A DNA stretch of 64,000 nt from CAMPKL01 sp963805925 (GCA_963805925.1 CAWDWB010000003.1:1426001-1490000), one strand, 5' to 3'. Numbered from the stretch's first letter, positions 42,922 through 51,912 are shown. The notes: a model not told the origin generated them from the letters alone. Numbers and translations: made by a program.

Positions 42922-44316
42922 ATGAGCACTGTACCGAATTTGCCTGAATTTAAGCCGGATCAACCGGACGCCCCTGGTCCGCTTAGACCGGAACCGGTTG
43001 AGCCCCGGCGCACGAAGTCTAGCCGTAGGTCGCTCTGGCTTATCCTCGGGGCTGCAGCGCTGGGCGCGGCGGTGTGGCAGTGGCCCGGCTCCTCGTTCGA
43101 CGGCGGCGGAACGGCCTCCGGAGGGATGCAGACGGTAGCTGCTGCGCGCGGCGAGTTGAAGCGCACTTTGCGTGTCGGCGGTACGATCGTCGCCCGCAAA
43201 TACGCGCCCATTCGGGCACCCCGAATAAGCCGCGGCTCCAGGGTCGGCGGCGGCGGCGGCGCGGGCCTGACGCTGATAAGCATGGCGGCACCCGGTTCAA
43301 TGGTGAAAGCCGGTACGGTCGTCGCCGAGTTTGACCGCCAGAGTCAGGAACAGACTATCGACAACCAGCGGGCCAACGTGATTCAAGCAGAAGCCTCCAT
43401 CGATCGCCAGAAGGCGAACATGATGCTTGAGATGGAAGCGCTGAAGCAGCAGTTGGTCGCGGCGCAGGGCGACTTCCACAAGGCCGAGTTGGACTTGAAG
43501 ACAGCCGCAGTGAAGTCCGATATCGAGGCGCAATTGCTGCAGGCTCAAATGGAGGAGTCGAAGGCGACCGCCGAGGAACTGGAAGCAGAGGTGGCCAAAC
43601 TGGAAAAATCGCATGCCGCGCAACTCCGCCAGGTGGAGTTGGATCGCGATATGCAGCAGATCGACCTACAGCGCGCTGAATCCAACTCGGACCACCTGTC
43701 CATCCGCACCCCGATCGACGGAATCGTCGTGCTGGAAACCAGTTTCCGCGGCGGTTCCTTCGCTCAGACATCGGTTGGTGACCAGGTCAATTCCGGCTCT
43801 CTATTCATGCAGGTGGTGGATCCCAGCGATATGGTTCTTGAAACCCAGGTCAACCAAGCAGACATCCATTTGTTGCGGGTTGGCCAGTTCGCTGAGATTC
43901 ATCTTGACGCCTACCCCGACCGAGCCTGGAAGGGTCGAGTCGAGTCGGTGGCAGCAATGGCCGGCGGCGGCGCCAGCATGCCCGGCAGGGGCCGCGGCGG
44001 ATCAGGCAACTACGTCAGGAACGTAGCGGTCGCTGTCAACATTCTGGATTCCGATCCGGTCATCATTCCCGACCTGTCGGCGAGCGCCGATGTCGTATTG
44101 GAGACTCAAGAGGACGTCCTGCTGGCTCCGCGCGAGGCATTGAGCCAAATCGGCGAGGAATGGTACGTCTGGTTGATGGGCGGAAAAGATCAGAAACCGG
44201 AACGGCGCGCCGTGGAAATCAGCTCTTGGACCGATACACAGGTAGCCGTCAGCGCGGGCCTCAAAGAAGGCGACAAGCTCGCCATTGGGCACGTGGAAGA
44301 AGCGGAAGAAAAGTAG
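42922..44316 (+). CDS. MacA/HlyD-type periplasmic adaptor protein 1
   Basis: 464 residues. One N-terminal membrane anchor (about 35-53, RSLWLILGAAALGAAVWQW) follows a Pro-rich cytoplasmic start. A split lipoyl domain (VAAARGELKRTLRVGGTIVA, then DHLSIRTPIDGIVVLETSF) flanks an alpha-helical hairpin (about 135-250) rich in Gln/Glu/Ala. The beta-barrel and membrane-proximal domain carry a Gly-rich loop (GGGASMPGRGRGGSGN). It joins an inner-membrane pump to a TolC-type channel. It is the first of three different adaptors in a row, an unusual arrangement. Confidence 0.9.
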   Translation: MSTVPNLPEFKPDQPDAPGPLRPEPVEPRRTKSSRRSLWLILGAAALGAAVWQWPGSSFDGGGTASGGMQTVAAARGELKRTLRVGGTIVARKYAPIRAPRISRGSRVGGGGGAGLTLISMAAPGSMVKAGTVVAEFDRQSQEQTIDNQRANVIQAEASIDRQKANMMLEMEALKQQLVAAQGDFHKAELDLKTAAVKSDIEAQLLQAQMEESKATAEELEAEVAKLEKSHAAQLRQVELDRDMQQIDLQRAESNSDHLSIRTPIDGIVVLETSFRGGSFAQTSVGDQVNSGSLFMQVVDPSDMVLETQVNQADIHLLRVGQFAEIHLDAYPDRAWKGRVESVAAMAGGGASMPGRGRGGSGNYVRNVAVAVNILDSDPVIIPDLSASADVVLETQEDVLLAPREALSQIGEEWYVWLMGGKDQKPERRAVEISSWTDTQVAVSAGLKEGDKLAIGHVEEAEEK

Positions 44317-44328
44317 GGGGATGAACTC

Positions 44329-45561
44329 TTGGGCCGTGTCGTTTCATGGATCGTTTTTGCCGTAATCGGAGCGGCCTTCGTCTATCTGGGCTGGGGCTAT
44401 TTCCAACCTGCCGCGCGAGAGATCCCCACGGCGCGGGTGGAGAAGCGTGACTTCATCACCACGGTGTCCAGCCGGGGCGAATTGAAAAGCGCCAAGTCCG
44501 TCCAGATAACGGCTCCCCGAACTCCCGATTTGAAAATCGTTCAGCTTGCCGAGAGCGGCTCACGGATCAAACGGGGCGATGTCGTCGTCAAGTTCGACTC
44601 CGCCGCACAGGAAGACAGGCTGTTGGAGCAGGAGACTTCCTTACGCCAGGTCCAGAGCGAGATCAAACAGCTTGAAGCGCAGCATTCGATTGCAGATGAG
44701 CAAAACGAAATGACCGTCATGCAGTCCAAGTACAACCTCGAGCGGGCCGAGTTGGAGGCGGGCAAGCAAGAGATCCTTTCCGAAATTGAAGGCGCAAAGA
44801 ACCGGATCGACGTGGGCACGGCCGCCGGCGCGTTGACCAAGGCCGAAGTCACCGTCGACGCGACGAATCTGTCGCAGTCCGCTGACCTGGCCCGGCTCAA
44901 GGAACGCTTGCAGAAGGCGATTCGCGATCGAGATCTGTCGAAGACGTATCTGAGCAGTATGGAGTTGCGGTCGCCAGTAGACGGAGTGATCCAGATCATG
45001 GACAACAATCGCGCTCAGGGATCGTTCGGCACCAGCCGCCCTCCGTTCCAGGAAGGCGACACCGTGTGGACCGGCGCGGCAATCGCCCAGATCCCGGACC
45101 TGAGTTCTCTGGAAGCGGAGTTCCATATTGGCGAGATCGACCGCGGACGGGTCAACCAGGGCCAAGAGGTTCACTTGAAGGTCGATGCCGTGCCCGACGC
45201 GCGCCTCGAAGGCGAAATTACTTGGCTCAGCCCGATCGCCGCACTGGTTTTCAACACGATTCCCCCGGGCAAGAGTTTCCCCGCGTTGGCCAGCATCAAG
45301 AAGCTGGATGATCGCCTGCGTCCCGGAATGAGCGTCACCGCAGAAGTTATCGTCGCGAGGCTTCCCGGCGTCATCGTTATTCCGGCGAAGGCGAGCTTTC
45401 AGATCGACGGCAAACCCACCGTGTTCGTGAAAGAAGGTCAAACCTTCCGGCCGCAACCAATCCAAGTGCAGGCCCGCAGCGGAAATGAAATCGTGGTGTC
45501 ATCTGGACTTGAGGAAGGCGCCGTGATTGCGCTGGAGAATCCGGGAATCGACGAAAGCTAG
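44329..45561 (+). CDS. MacA/HlyD-type periplasmic adaptor protein 2
   Basis: 410 residues, starting at TTG (44329) with GGGGGA eight bases upstream. The N-terminal anchor VVSWIVFAVIGAAFVYLGWG is followed by TVSSRGELKSAKSVQITAP (lipoyl half), a helical hairpin of about 110-210, the second lipoyl half ELRSPVDGVIQIMDNN, and the barrel domain ending LEEGAVIALENPGIDE. It diverges from adaptors 1 and 3 across the hairpin, so the three are paralogues rather than recent copies. It lies 12 bp after adaptor 1. Confidence 0.9.
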   Translation: MGRVVSWIVFAVIGAAFVYLGWGYFQPAAREIPTARVEKRDFITTVSSRGELKSAKSVQITAPRTPDLKIVQLAESGSRIKRGDVVVKFDSAAQEDRLLEQETSLRQVQSEIKQLEAQHSIADEQNEMTVMQSKYNLERAELEAGKQEILSEIEGAKNRIDVGTAAGALTKAEVTVDATNLSQSADLARLKERLQKAIRDRDLSKTYLSSMELRSPVDGVIQIMDNNRAQGSFGTSRPPFQEGDTVWTGAAIAQIPDLSSLEAEFHIGEIDRGRVNQGQEVHLKVDAVPDARLEGEITWLSPIAALVFNTIPPGKSFPALASIKKLDDRLRPGMSVTAEVIVARLPGVIVIPAKASFQIDGKPTVFVKEGQTFRPQPIQVQARSGNEIVVSSGLEEGAVIALENPGIDES

Positions 45562-45581
45562 ACGGAAATAGAGATTCTGAA

Positions 45582-47372
45582 ATGCGCAAGTTGATTATTC
45601 GTATCCTCGTCCTAGGGACCGTAGCCGCAGTTGTGCTCGCCGGATTCTACCTCGTCCGGAACGCCTCGCTAGGAACCAAGGAAGAGATCGCTTTGGCCGA
45701 AGTAAAGCGCGGCGATCTGACGGTTCGCAGTTTCTTCCGCGGCGAGCTACGTGCGGTGCGTTCCTTAACGCTCACCGCACCCAACCTCGGGTCGCAATCG
45801 CAGGTCACCAAGCTAGCTCCTGCGGGAGCCTTGGCCAAGCGCGGCGACCTGATCGTCGAGTTGGACGATTCCGAGCGCGTCGCCGCCTTGGAAGACGATC
45901 GCTTGGAGGTCGAACAGGTTCAAGAACAACTGAAACAGGCCGAGACCGAGTTGGAGATCCGCAAGCTGCAGGACGACGTGGAGCTGACCCAAGCCGCCTT
46001 CCAGGTACGCAGAGCCGAGTTGCAGGTGCGCCGCAACGAGTTGATTTCCGCCATTGACGCCCGTAAGAATGAGCTCACGTTAGAGGAGGCCCAGGCCCGC
46101 CAGAAGAAGCTTCAAGACGACATCAAGAACCGTTTAGCCCAGAGTGAAGCCGAACTCGCGGTGATTCGCGAACGACTGACGAAGGCTCAACTGGACGTTA
46201 CTCGGGAGCAGCGACGAATCGCCGACGCCCGCGTTTTGGCTCCCATTAGCGGCTTGGTATCGATTCTGGAGAACCGCTCCGGCGGTCGCGGCGGCTTTGG
46301 AACGACGACGCCGACCGTCCGTGAAGGCGATCAGATCCCCGCAGGTTTGGCCGTAGCCCAGTTGTTGGACCTTTCTGAAATGGAATTGGTCGCGCAGGTC
46401 GAAGAGGTGGAACGGGCGAATCTCAAGGAAGGCCAAGAAGCTCTCATCCGCCTCGACGCTCTACCCGGAAAAACGATTCACGGCAAGATTAAGCGCCTCG
46501 GCGCCACGGCCTCGATCAACGTGTTTCGGGGAGAAGCGACGAAGAAATTCGACTGTATCCTGTCAATCGATATGAAAGAGCTGCTCGGCGATGTCGGCGC
46601 GACCCCAGAGCAAATCCAACGGATCCTGGCAACAGCAGAGCAGAACCGCAGCCAAGGCTTCGGCGCATCGCGTCAGGCTGGCGCCGCAGGCGGCGGCGCA
46701 GGCAGAGGCGGATTTGCGGGCGGCGCTCCCGGCGGCGGACTCCCAGGCGGGGGCGGCGCTGCCGCTCCCGGCGGTGCTGCTCCTGAGCCCGGCGCAAACG
46801 GCGCACGGCGGCCAAGGGGCGCCAACGGCGGCGGCGCACCTTCCCCCGAGATGCGTGAGCGTTTGCAGGCCATGCTCGGCGGCAGGCAAATCAGCGAGTT
46901 GAGCGCCGAAGAGCGTCAGCAACTCCGCCAGCGCATGCAACAAGGACTGGGCGGAGCCGCAGGCGGCGGCGCTGGAGGCGTCGCGGGCGGATTCACGCAG
47001 CAGGAGCGCGAGAGCGCCACCTTGCCCAGCCCGCCCGATGTAGGATCGGATATCGATATTCTTCTCCGTCCAGGCTTGCTGGCCGACGCGGAGGTCATCG
47101 TTGAAAGCCTCCAAAACGTCGTCTATATTCCCTACCAGGCGGTCTTCGACACCAACCAGGGTCAGGTGGTCTACCGCTGGAACGGCGCCGCACTCGAGCC
47201 GCGACCGGTGGAGTTAGGCAAGCGTTCGGAATCTCAAGTCGTCATCTTGAGCGGCCTGGAAGAGGGCGATCAGATCAGTCTCCAGTCGCCTGACGGGCCA
47301 GCCGCTCCTCGTAAGAAGGCGGCAACCAAAACCTCGCAGTCGGCGCCCGGCGGACTCGGAAGGGCTTTCTAA
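45582..47372 (+). CDS. MacA/HlyD-type periplasmic adaptor protein 3 with Gly-rich insert
   Basis: 596 residues, longer than usual because of an insert of about 130 residues (about 355-475). The insert is Gly/Ala/Pro-rich (GGGAGRGGFAGGAPGGGLPG), interrupted by a charged helical piece (SPEMRERLQAMLGGRQISEL, EERQQLRQRMQQGL). The N-terminal anchor, split lipoyl domains (RVLAPISGLVSILENRSG) and coiled-coil hairpin are normal, and after the insert the barrel resumes at DVGSDIDILLRPGLLADAEV. The insert falls between the beta-barrel and membrane-proximal parts. It is directly upstream of the permease, separated by two bases. Confidence 0.88.
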   Translation: MRKLIIRILVLGTVAAVVLAGFYLVRNASLGTKEEIALAEVKRGDLTVRSFFRGELRAVRSLTLTAPNLGSQSQVTKLAPAGALAKRGDLIVELDDSERVAALEDDRLEVEQVQEQLKQAETELEIRKLQDDVELTQAAFQVRRAELQVRRNELISAIDARKNELTLEEAQARQKKLQDDIKNRLAQSEAELAVIRERLTKAQLDVTREQRRIADARVLAPISGLVSILENRSGGRGGFGTTTPTVREGDQIPAGLAVAQLLDLSEMELVAQVEEVERANLKEGQEALIRLDALPGKTIHGKIKRLGATASINVFRGEATKKFDCILSIDMKELLGDVGATPEQIQRILATAEQNRSQGFGASRQAGAAGGGAGRGGFAGGAPGGGLPGGGGAAAPGGAAPEPGANGARRPRGANGGGAPSPEMRERLQAMLGGRQISELSAEERQQLRQRMQQGLGGAAGGGAGGVAGGFTQQERESATLPSPPDVGSDIDILLRPGLLADAEVIVESLQNVVYIPYQAVFDTNQGQVVYRWNGAALEPRPVELGKRSESQVVILSGLEEGDQISLQSPDGPAAPRKKAATKTSQSAPGGLGRAF

Positions 47373-47374
47373 AA

Positions 47375-48628
47375 ATGCGTATTCCGTCAGTACTCCCCGA
47401 GCTCTGGATGGGCTTGGCCAGCCTCCTAGCGCACAAGCTGCGTTCGCTGCTCACCATGTTGGGCATGATCTTTGGTGTCGGTGCGGTCGTGGCGATGCTT
47501 TCGATCACCCAAGGCGCGCAAGAAGAGACGTTGCGCTTCATCGATCAACTCGGCGTCAACAACATCATCGTCGAGGCGACTGAGGCGATCGATCGCGATA
47601 CGTTGCTGGCGATGCGCCAGATCTCGCCCGGTATGACCTTTCGGGACGCGAGAGCAATCGAGGCCAACACGCCGCACATCGCCGCCATGTCGCCCCGTAA
47701 GACCTTTACGCCGACCAGTACGCTGCCTCCTACCGAGCAAGACATACCCAAGTTGATCGGCGTCTTGCCGAACTACCCCGACATCTACGCGACCCGGATG
47801 ATCGAAGGTCGATTCTTCACCGAAGAAGAGAACCTGCACTCATCGCCGGTCTGCGTTTTGGGTGAGGCGGCCAAAGTCAGCCTGCTCGGATACGGGAGCG
47901 CCGTCGGCAAATACATCAAGCTCAACGAAGTCTGGCTCCGCGTGATTGGCGTCATGTCCCCTGCTGCAACGGCGGACGCGAAAGTTGAAGGATTGGAGTC
48001 CGACGACCGGAACAATTTGGTCGTGGCACCGTTAAACACAGTCATGCGGAGGTTCGAGGACAACAACAGCTACCTCAAGGACGAGATTGACGGCATCTTC
48101 GTTCGTGTCGAATCCGATGCGAATTCAGTGGAAGTCGCCGAGATCGTGCGCGCCATCATCACCGCCCGGCACAACGACTCCGGAGATTTTTCCATCACCG
48201 TTCCGGCCGGTTTGCTCGCGCAGCGCCAACAGCAACAACGCATGTTCGAGATCGTGATGATCTCGATCGCCGGCATCTCGCTGCTGGTCGGCGGTATCGG
48301 CATCATGAACATCATGCTGGCAACCGTCTTGGAACGAACGCGTGAGATCGGCATTCGACGCGCCATCGGCGCACGCCAGCGGGACATTGTGCGTCAGTTC
48401 TTAATTGAGGCTGTGATGATCTCCATTGTCGGAGGTCTGCTGGGTATTGCCACCGGCTTCCTGGGCTCGACGGTGATCTCCATTTTGGCGGATATGCCGA
48501 CCGTGGTGACCATGCTGTCAATCGTGGTGGCCTTCGGCGTCTCAGTGGGCGTCGGATTGCTATTTGGAATCTATCCTGCGACTCAGGCGGCCAAGCTCGA
48601 TCCGATCGAAGCGATTCGATACGAGTAG
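47375..48628 (+). CDS. MacB/FtsX-type ABC transporter permease without ATPase domain
   Basis: 417 residues. The N-terminal transmembrane helix (LLTMLGMIFGVGAVVAMLSI) is followed by a large periplasmic MacB_PCD domain (about 45-270). Three C-terminal helices follow (IVMISIAGISLLVGGIGIMN, MISIVGGLLGIATGFLGS, IVVAFGVSVGVGLLFGIYPA). The conserved FtsX signature ERTREIGIRRAIGARQRDI is present. Classic MacB carries a fused ATPase domain that is absent here, so a separate ATPase is needed; the one at 32008-32754 is the nearest candidate. It overlaps nothing and follows adaptor 3 by two bases. Confidence 0.93.
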   Translation: MRIPSVLPELWMGLASLLAHKLRSLLTMLGMIFGVGAVVAMLSITQGAQEETLRFIDQLGVNNIIVEATEAIDRDTLLAMRQISPGMTFRDARAIEANTPHIAAMSPRKTFTPTSTLPPTEQDIPKLIGVLPNYPDIYATRMIEGRFFTEEENLHSSPVCVLGEAAKVSLLGYGSAVGKYIKLNEVWLRVIGVMSPAATADAKVEGLESDDRNNLVVAPLNTVMRRFEDNNSYLKDEIDGIFVRVESDANSVEVAEIVRAIITARHNDSGDFSITVPAGLLAQRQQQQRMFEIVMISIAGISLLVGGIGIMNIMLATVLERTREIGIRRAIGARQRDIVRQFLIEAVMISIVGGLLGIATGFLGSTVISILADMPTVVTMLSIVVAFGVSVGVGLLFGIYPATQAAKLDPIEAIRYE

Positions 48629-48678
48629 CCGGTGAGACTTCGTCGACGAAGCGACGAGATACGAGATTTGAGAAAACG

Positions 48679-50319
48679 ATGAAAAAGAAGAGCTTAGTGT
48701 TGTTGATGGCGGTCGTCGTGGCCGCTCCAGCCTGGGGACAATTTGCGAGTTTCCCGCGAACGAGTTACTGGAACTCGATGTGGCAGTCCCCGCCGACGGA
48801 GGTGGAGATCGAGCCTGTGTCCCGAATTCGGGATTTTGTGGTGGACGGCAAGCTCACCTTGTCGCTGCAGCAATACCTCGAGTTGGTCTTGGCGAATCAC
48901 GGCGATATCCAAGTGTCGAAGCTCAACGTCGCCTCGCAGGAGAACCTGATTCAGAGCGCCTTGAGTCCGTTTGATCCGAGTTTCACAGCTACCTTCAACA
49001 CCCAGCGCAGTGCGACGCCCGCAGCTGACGCGCTTCAGGGCGCTGCTGTTCGGTCTCAGTTGAGCCAGAACGGCCAGGCCAGCGTCAGCAAACTCTTTGA
49101 TACTGGCACCAATTTAAACGTCGGCGTCAACAGCACCAGGAATTCAGACAATAGTTCGTTCGCCAATTTCAACCCATCGCTCCGGGAAAGTCTGACGATT
49201 AATTTGTCCCAGCCACTCCTTCGAGGACGCGGGCGGTCGATTCAACGCATTAACTATTTGGTTGCACAGATTCGCTTAGACCAGGCTCGCGAGCAAACGC
49301 GCCAGCAAGTTATCAATATCCTTTCCCGTGCGGAAAATCAATATTGGACAGCCATCCAGCAGAGAGAAAGTCTCAAGGTGCAGCAAAACAACTTGAATCT
49401 CGCACAGACCACGCTTGAAAGGAACCGGCGAGAGCTAGAGCTTGGCGCTATATCTCCGCTCGACATCTATCAGCCCGAGCAGCAGGTCGCCAACGCACAG
49501 GTTTTCGTAACCAATGCGACGTACTCACTGAAACAGGCCGAGGATGGAGTAAAGCGGCAGATCGGCGCCGACCTCGACCCGGATCTGCGCGACGTCCCGT
49601 TGAACTTGACCGAATCCTCTGATCCGCCGACTGAGCCTCTGGTGCTAGATGAAGCAGCTTTGGTCGAACTAGCTTTTCAAATGCGTCCCGAGTTGAGTGT
49701 CCAACGGCGCGGACTGGACGCGAGAGATCTCCAGATAAAGCAAGCAACCAATCAGCTACGACCCGATTTGTCGCTCAATGCACGTTACCAGTCGCAAGGG
49801 CTGGGGGGTAACGTGGTCGATCGAGACAACTTCGGCAACGTTATCAGCATCATGCCGGGGGGTCTTGGCGACGCGCTCAGCCAGCTGGGGCGCTTCGACT
49901 TTCCAACCTATAGCGTGGGGCTGAGCCTTAACTTGCCCTTGCGGAACCGCCAGGCCGCGGCCAATCTGGCCAACCAAGCGATTCAGAAGAAGCAAGACCT
50001 CTACGATCTCCGCAGTCAGGAGCAGGACGTTCGTCTCAACGTCGCCCAGGCAGTTGCGGGCGTGGAACAAGCCAAGGCAGGCGTCTCTCAAGCCCTAGAA
50101 GCGCAGCGGTTCTCGCAGTTGCGCTTGGACGCGGAGCAGCAACGTTATGACCTCGGCGTGAGCACGATCTTCTTGGTGTTGCAGGCCCAAGACGCTCTGA
50201 TTCAAAGCCAAAACCAGGTCGTCCAGCAGTCCATCGCCTACCGGCGTGCTCTTACGACTCTCTACGTCGCCACGGGCGATCTGCTCAACCAGCGCAGCGT
50301 GCAGATCCAATACGACTAG
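48679..50319 (+). CDS. TolC-family outer-membrane efflux protein
   Basis: 546 residues. The signal peptide (LVLLMAVVVAAPAWG) precedes the beta-alpha repeats of an OEP-family channel. Two internally repeated halves contain long helices (LSRAENQYWTAIQQRESLKV, EQDVRLNVAQAVAGVEQAKA) and the predicted beta-barrel strands between. It forms the exit duct for the adaptor/permease system upstream, 50 bp after the permease stop. A strong terminator follows 27 bases after its stop, so it ends the operon. Confidence 0.92.
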   Translation: MKKKSLVLLMAVVVAAPAWGQFASFPRTSYWNSMWQSPPTEVEIEPVSRIRDFVVDGKLTLSLQQYLELVLANHGDIQVSKLNVASQENLIQSALSPFDPSFTATFNTQRSATPAADALQGAAVRSQLSQNGQASVSKLFDTGTNLNVGVNSTRNSDNSSFANFNPSLRESLTINLSQPLLRGRGRSIQRINYLVAQIRLDQAREQTRQQVINILSRAENQYWTAIQQRESLKVQQNNLNLAQTTLERNRRELELGAISPLDIYQPEQQVANAQVFVTNATYSLKQAEDGVKRQIGADLDPDLRDVPLNLTESSDPPTEPLVLDEAALVELAFQMRPELSVQRRGLDARDLQIKQATNQLRPDLSLNARYQSQGLGGNVVDRDNFGNVISIMPGGLGDALSQLGRFDFPTYSVGLSLNLPLRNRQAAANLANQAIQKKQDLYDLRSQEQDVRLNVAQAVAGVEQAKAGVSQALEAQRFSQLRLDAEQQRYDLGVSTIFLVLQAQDALIQSQNQVVQQSIAYRRALTTLYVATGDLLNQRSVQIQYD

Positions 50320-50346
50320 AACTGCGATCCATCTCCATATGAAAAA

Positions 50347-50376
50347 GGCCGCCGAGATGATCGGCGGCCTTTCCTT
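50347..50376 (+). terminator. Intrinsic terminator of the efflux operon
   Basis: GGCCGCCGA-GATGA-TCGGCGGCC gives nine GC-rich pairs followed by TTTCCTT, 27 bases after the TolC-like stop. An A-run precedes it, so it might also work on the other strand. Confidence 0.88.
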
Positions 50377-50387
50377 GTTGATACCAA

Positions 50388-50415
50388 AAGGAAAAGCCGG
50401 CTCTTTCGAGCCGGC
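50388..50415 (-). terminator. Intrinsic terminator on the minus strand
   Basis: On the minus strand GCCGGCTC-GAAA-GAGCCGGC is an eight-pair stem followed by TTTTCCTTTT. It faces the plus-strand terminator at 50347 and would end transcripts from the 50616-51119 gene or from the folded RNA candidate between them. Confidence 0.85.
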
Positions 50416-50590
50416 CCCGACTCCTCCGGAGCCCCGTCCCCCCTTGCGAGCTCCAGCGAGTCTTCCCTGGTACGCCTTGATTGTCACCCGCTATGGTGAT
50501 GCCCTCAATGGTAAGAACGGTTCATTTTCCGGCGGTACCTGGGTACCCCAAAGAAGTGGAACTTACCCTATGTCTTCTACGCGAAGGTAG
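50416..50590 (-). ncRNA. Candidate structured RNA ending at an intrinsic terminator
   Basis: About 175 gene-free bases fold into successive hairpins, read on the minus strand. The first is GGTAAG with CTTACC enclosing TTCC/GGAA and the GGTACC/GGTACC pair (50510-50567). The second is TTGA/TCAA around TCACC-GGTGA (50477-50508). The third is GACTC/GAGTC around GGAGC/GCTCC (50419-50462). The minus-strand terminator at 50388 follows directly. It could be a small RNA or the 3' UTR of the gene at 50616. I recognise no known RNA class (not 6S, SRP, tmRNA or RNase P by motif). Confidence 0.4.
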
Positions 50591-50615
50591 TAGGACCACT
50601 CTTGTATCGGGAATT

Positions 50616-51119
50616 CTATCTGCGCCGCGGTTGCCGCATGCTGCGGTTCCCTGTCAGCGGCTCGACGCTGCCCCGCCCGCATACCGCAACGCCGTTCTCG
50701 CGCAGCGCGGTGAGGAAGTTAAACAGCAACGAGTAGACCACCTGTTCGTTGACGCTTTGGCGGCCAGGCAACAGATACGTCGCGGGCAATTCGGTGGAAA
50801 GGCTCACCTGCAGACGGTCCGGCTGGACTCGACCCTTGACTCGGCCATTCGAAATCGTCAGCGGTGTCTGCAGAACGCGTCCGCTTAGGCCATCCACATA
50901 GAACTGACAGCGGGAAAACCAGCCCAGATTTGCCGGATCTGCCGCATCAAAAAGGACAAACGGTTCGGGAGAGTTCTCGAGGCTGAGCTCAAGGACGATT
51001 TGGCGATCCCGGACTTCGAGTACGCACGAAAATCCAGCCTGTTCGGACAAGCTGCGAAGCGTGGCGTGATCCGGCTCAAGCGTGACGAGCCTCCTGCCTC
51101 TGGCCTCGACATAGTGCAT
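50616..51119 (-). CDS. Hypothetical protein
   Basis: 167 residues. It begins MHYVEARGRRLVTLEPDHAT with a beta-rich N-terminal half and a DxxDPANLGWFSRCQFYVDG segment. It then has LSTELPATYLLPGRQSVNEQ and a helix near 140 (VVYSLLFNFLTALRENGVAV). The C-terminal 15 residues are Arg-rich. No signal peptide or membrane helix is evident. It is divergent from the rhodanese gene and its transcript would run into the minus-strand terminator at 50388. Family not recognised. Confidence 0.7.
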   Translation of the reverse strand: MHYVEARGRRLVTLEPDHATLRSLSEQAGFSCVLEVRDRQIVLELSLENSPEPFVLFDAADPANLGWFSRCQFYVDGLSGRVLQTPLTISNGRVKGRVQPDRLQVSLSTELPATYLLPGRQSVNEQVVYSLLFNFLTALRENGVAVCGRGSVEPLTGNRSMRQPRRR

Positions 51120-51181
51120 ACGGATCGATCATAACACCGGCGCCTCTCGGGGACTCCGTTGTTACACTGTGACTCCGGAAG

Positions 51182-51508
51182 ATGGCCTCGGCCCAGATCA
51201 GCGTCCAAGAGCTCGACGAACGCCGCAAACGCGGCGAGGCGATTCGGTTGATCGACTGCCGCGAGCCGTGGGAGCACGAGCATGTCAGCCTGGAAGACTC
51301 AACCTTGATTCCCATGAACGACACACCTGGCCGTATCGAAGAGCTGCGCGGGATGGCGGGTCAGCTCGTTGTTTACTGCCATCACGGCGTCCGTAGTCTG
51401 CGTGTCGTGCAGTGGCTGCGCGCGCAAGGGCTGGAGGATGTCGTCAGTCTGGCCGGGGGCATCGACGCCTGGAGTCTCGAAGTCGATCCCGACCTGCCGC
51501 GCTACTGA
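51182..51508 (+). CDS. Rhodanese-like single-domain sulfurtransferase
   Basis: 108 residues, one rhodanese domain. The N-terminal motif LIDCREPWEHEHV and the active-site loop C66-HHGVRS (YCHHGVRSLRVVQWLRAQG) match GlpE-like proteins. The six-residue loop after Cys is that of sulfur-transferring rather than phosphatase members. Cytoplasmic; the substrate is probably thiosulfate or a protein persulfide. It is followed by an ArsC/Spx-like gene after 15 bp in an apparent operon. Confidence 0.92.
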   Translation: MASAQISVQELDERRKRGEAIRLIDCREPWEHEHVSLEDSTLIPMNDTPGRIEELRGMAGQLVVYCHHGVRSLRVVQWLRAQGLEDVVSLAGGIDAWSLEVDPDLPRY

Positions 51509-51523
51509 TAGCTGGGGTACAAG

Positions 51524-51865
51524 ATGACCGTCAAATTCTACGAGAAGCCAACTTGCACGAGCTGCCGCAAGGCGCGCGCCCTGCTTGAGGAAAAGGGGGT
51601 TGCGATGCGCCGCATCGACCTCAACAAGGGACTCAGCGTCGAAGAGCTAGACCGCCTGATCGGCGATCGCGACCACAAACTATTCCTCAACACCCGCAAT
51701 GTCCTCTACCGCGAGCGCGACATGAAGCGAAATCCGCCGAATCGCGCCCAGGCCCTGCGGCTGATGTCCGAGAACCCCAATTTGATCAAGCGCCCCGTGA
51801 CCGTGGCCGGCCGGCGGGTCATCTTGGGTTTCGCTCCGGACGAGTTGGTCGAATTAGGTAGCTGA
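51524..51865 (+). CDS. ArsC/Spx-family thioredoxin-fold protein
   Basis: 113 residues. A CxxC redox pair is at C11-TS-C14 (EKPTCTSCRKARALLEEKG), then LNTRNVLYRERDMKRNPPN and the C-terminal IKRPVTVAGRRVILGF, which matches the ArsC/YffB fold. A catalytic Arg and the RP-V motif are present. It may be a reductase (arsenate or glutaredoxin-type) or an Spx-like regulator; sequence alone cannot decide. Its rhodanese neighbour suggests a thiol or sulfur role. Confidence 0.88.
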   Translation: MTVKFYEKPTCTSCRKARALLEEKGVAMRRIDLNKGLSVEELDRLIGDRDHKLFLNTRNVLYRERDMKRNPPNRAQALRLMSENPNLIKRPVTVAGRRVILGFAPDELVELGS

Positions 51866-51912
51866 ACCGTCAACGCGCTTCGCTATCATTTCCCCAGTCG
51901 GAGGAATCTGTC

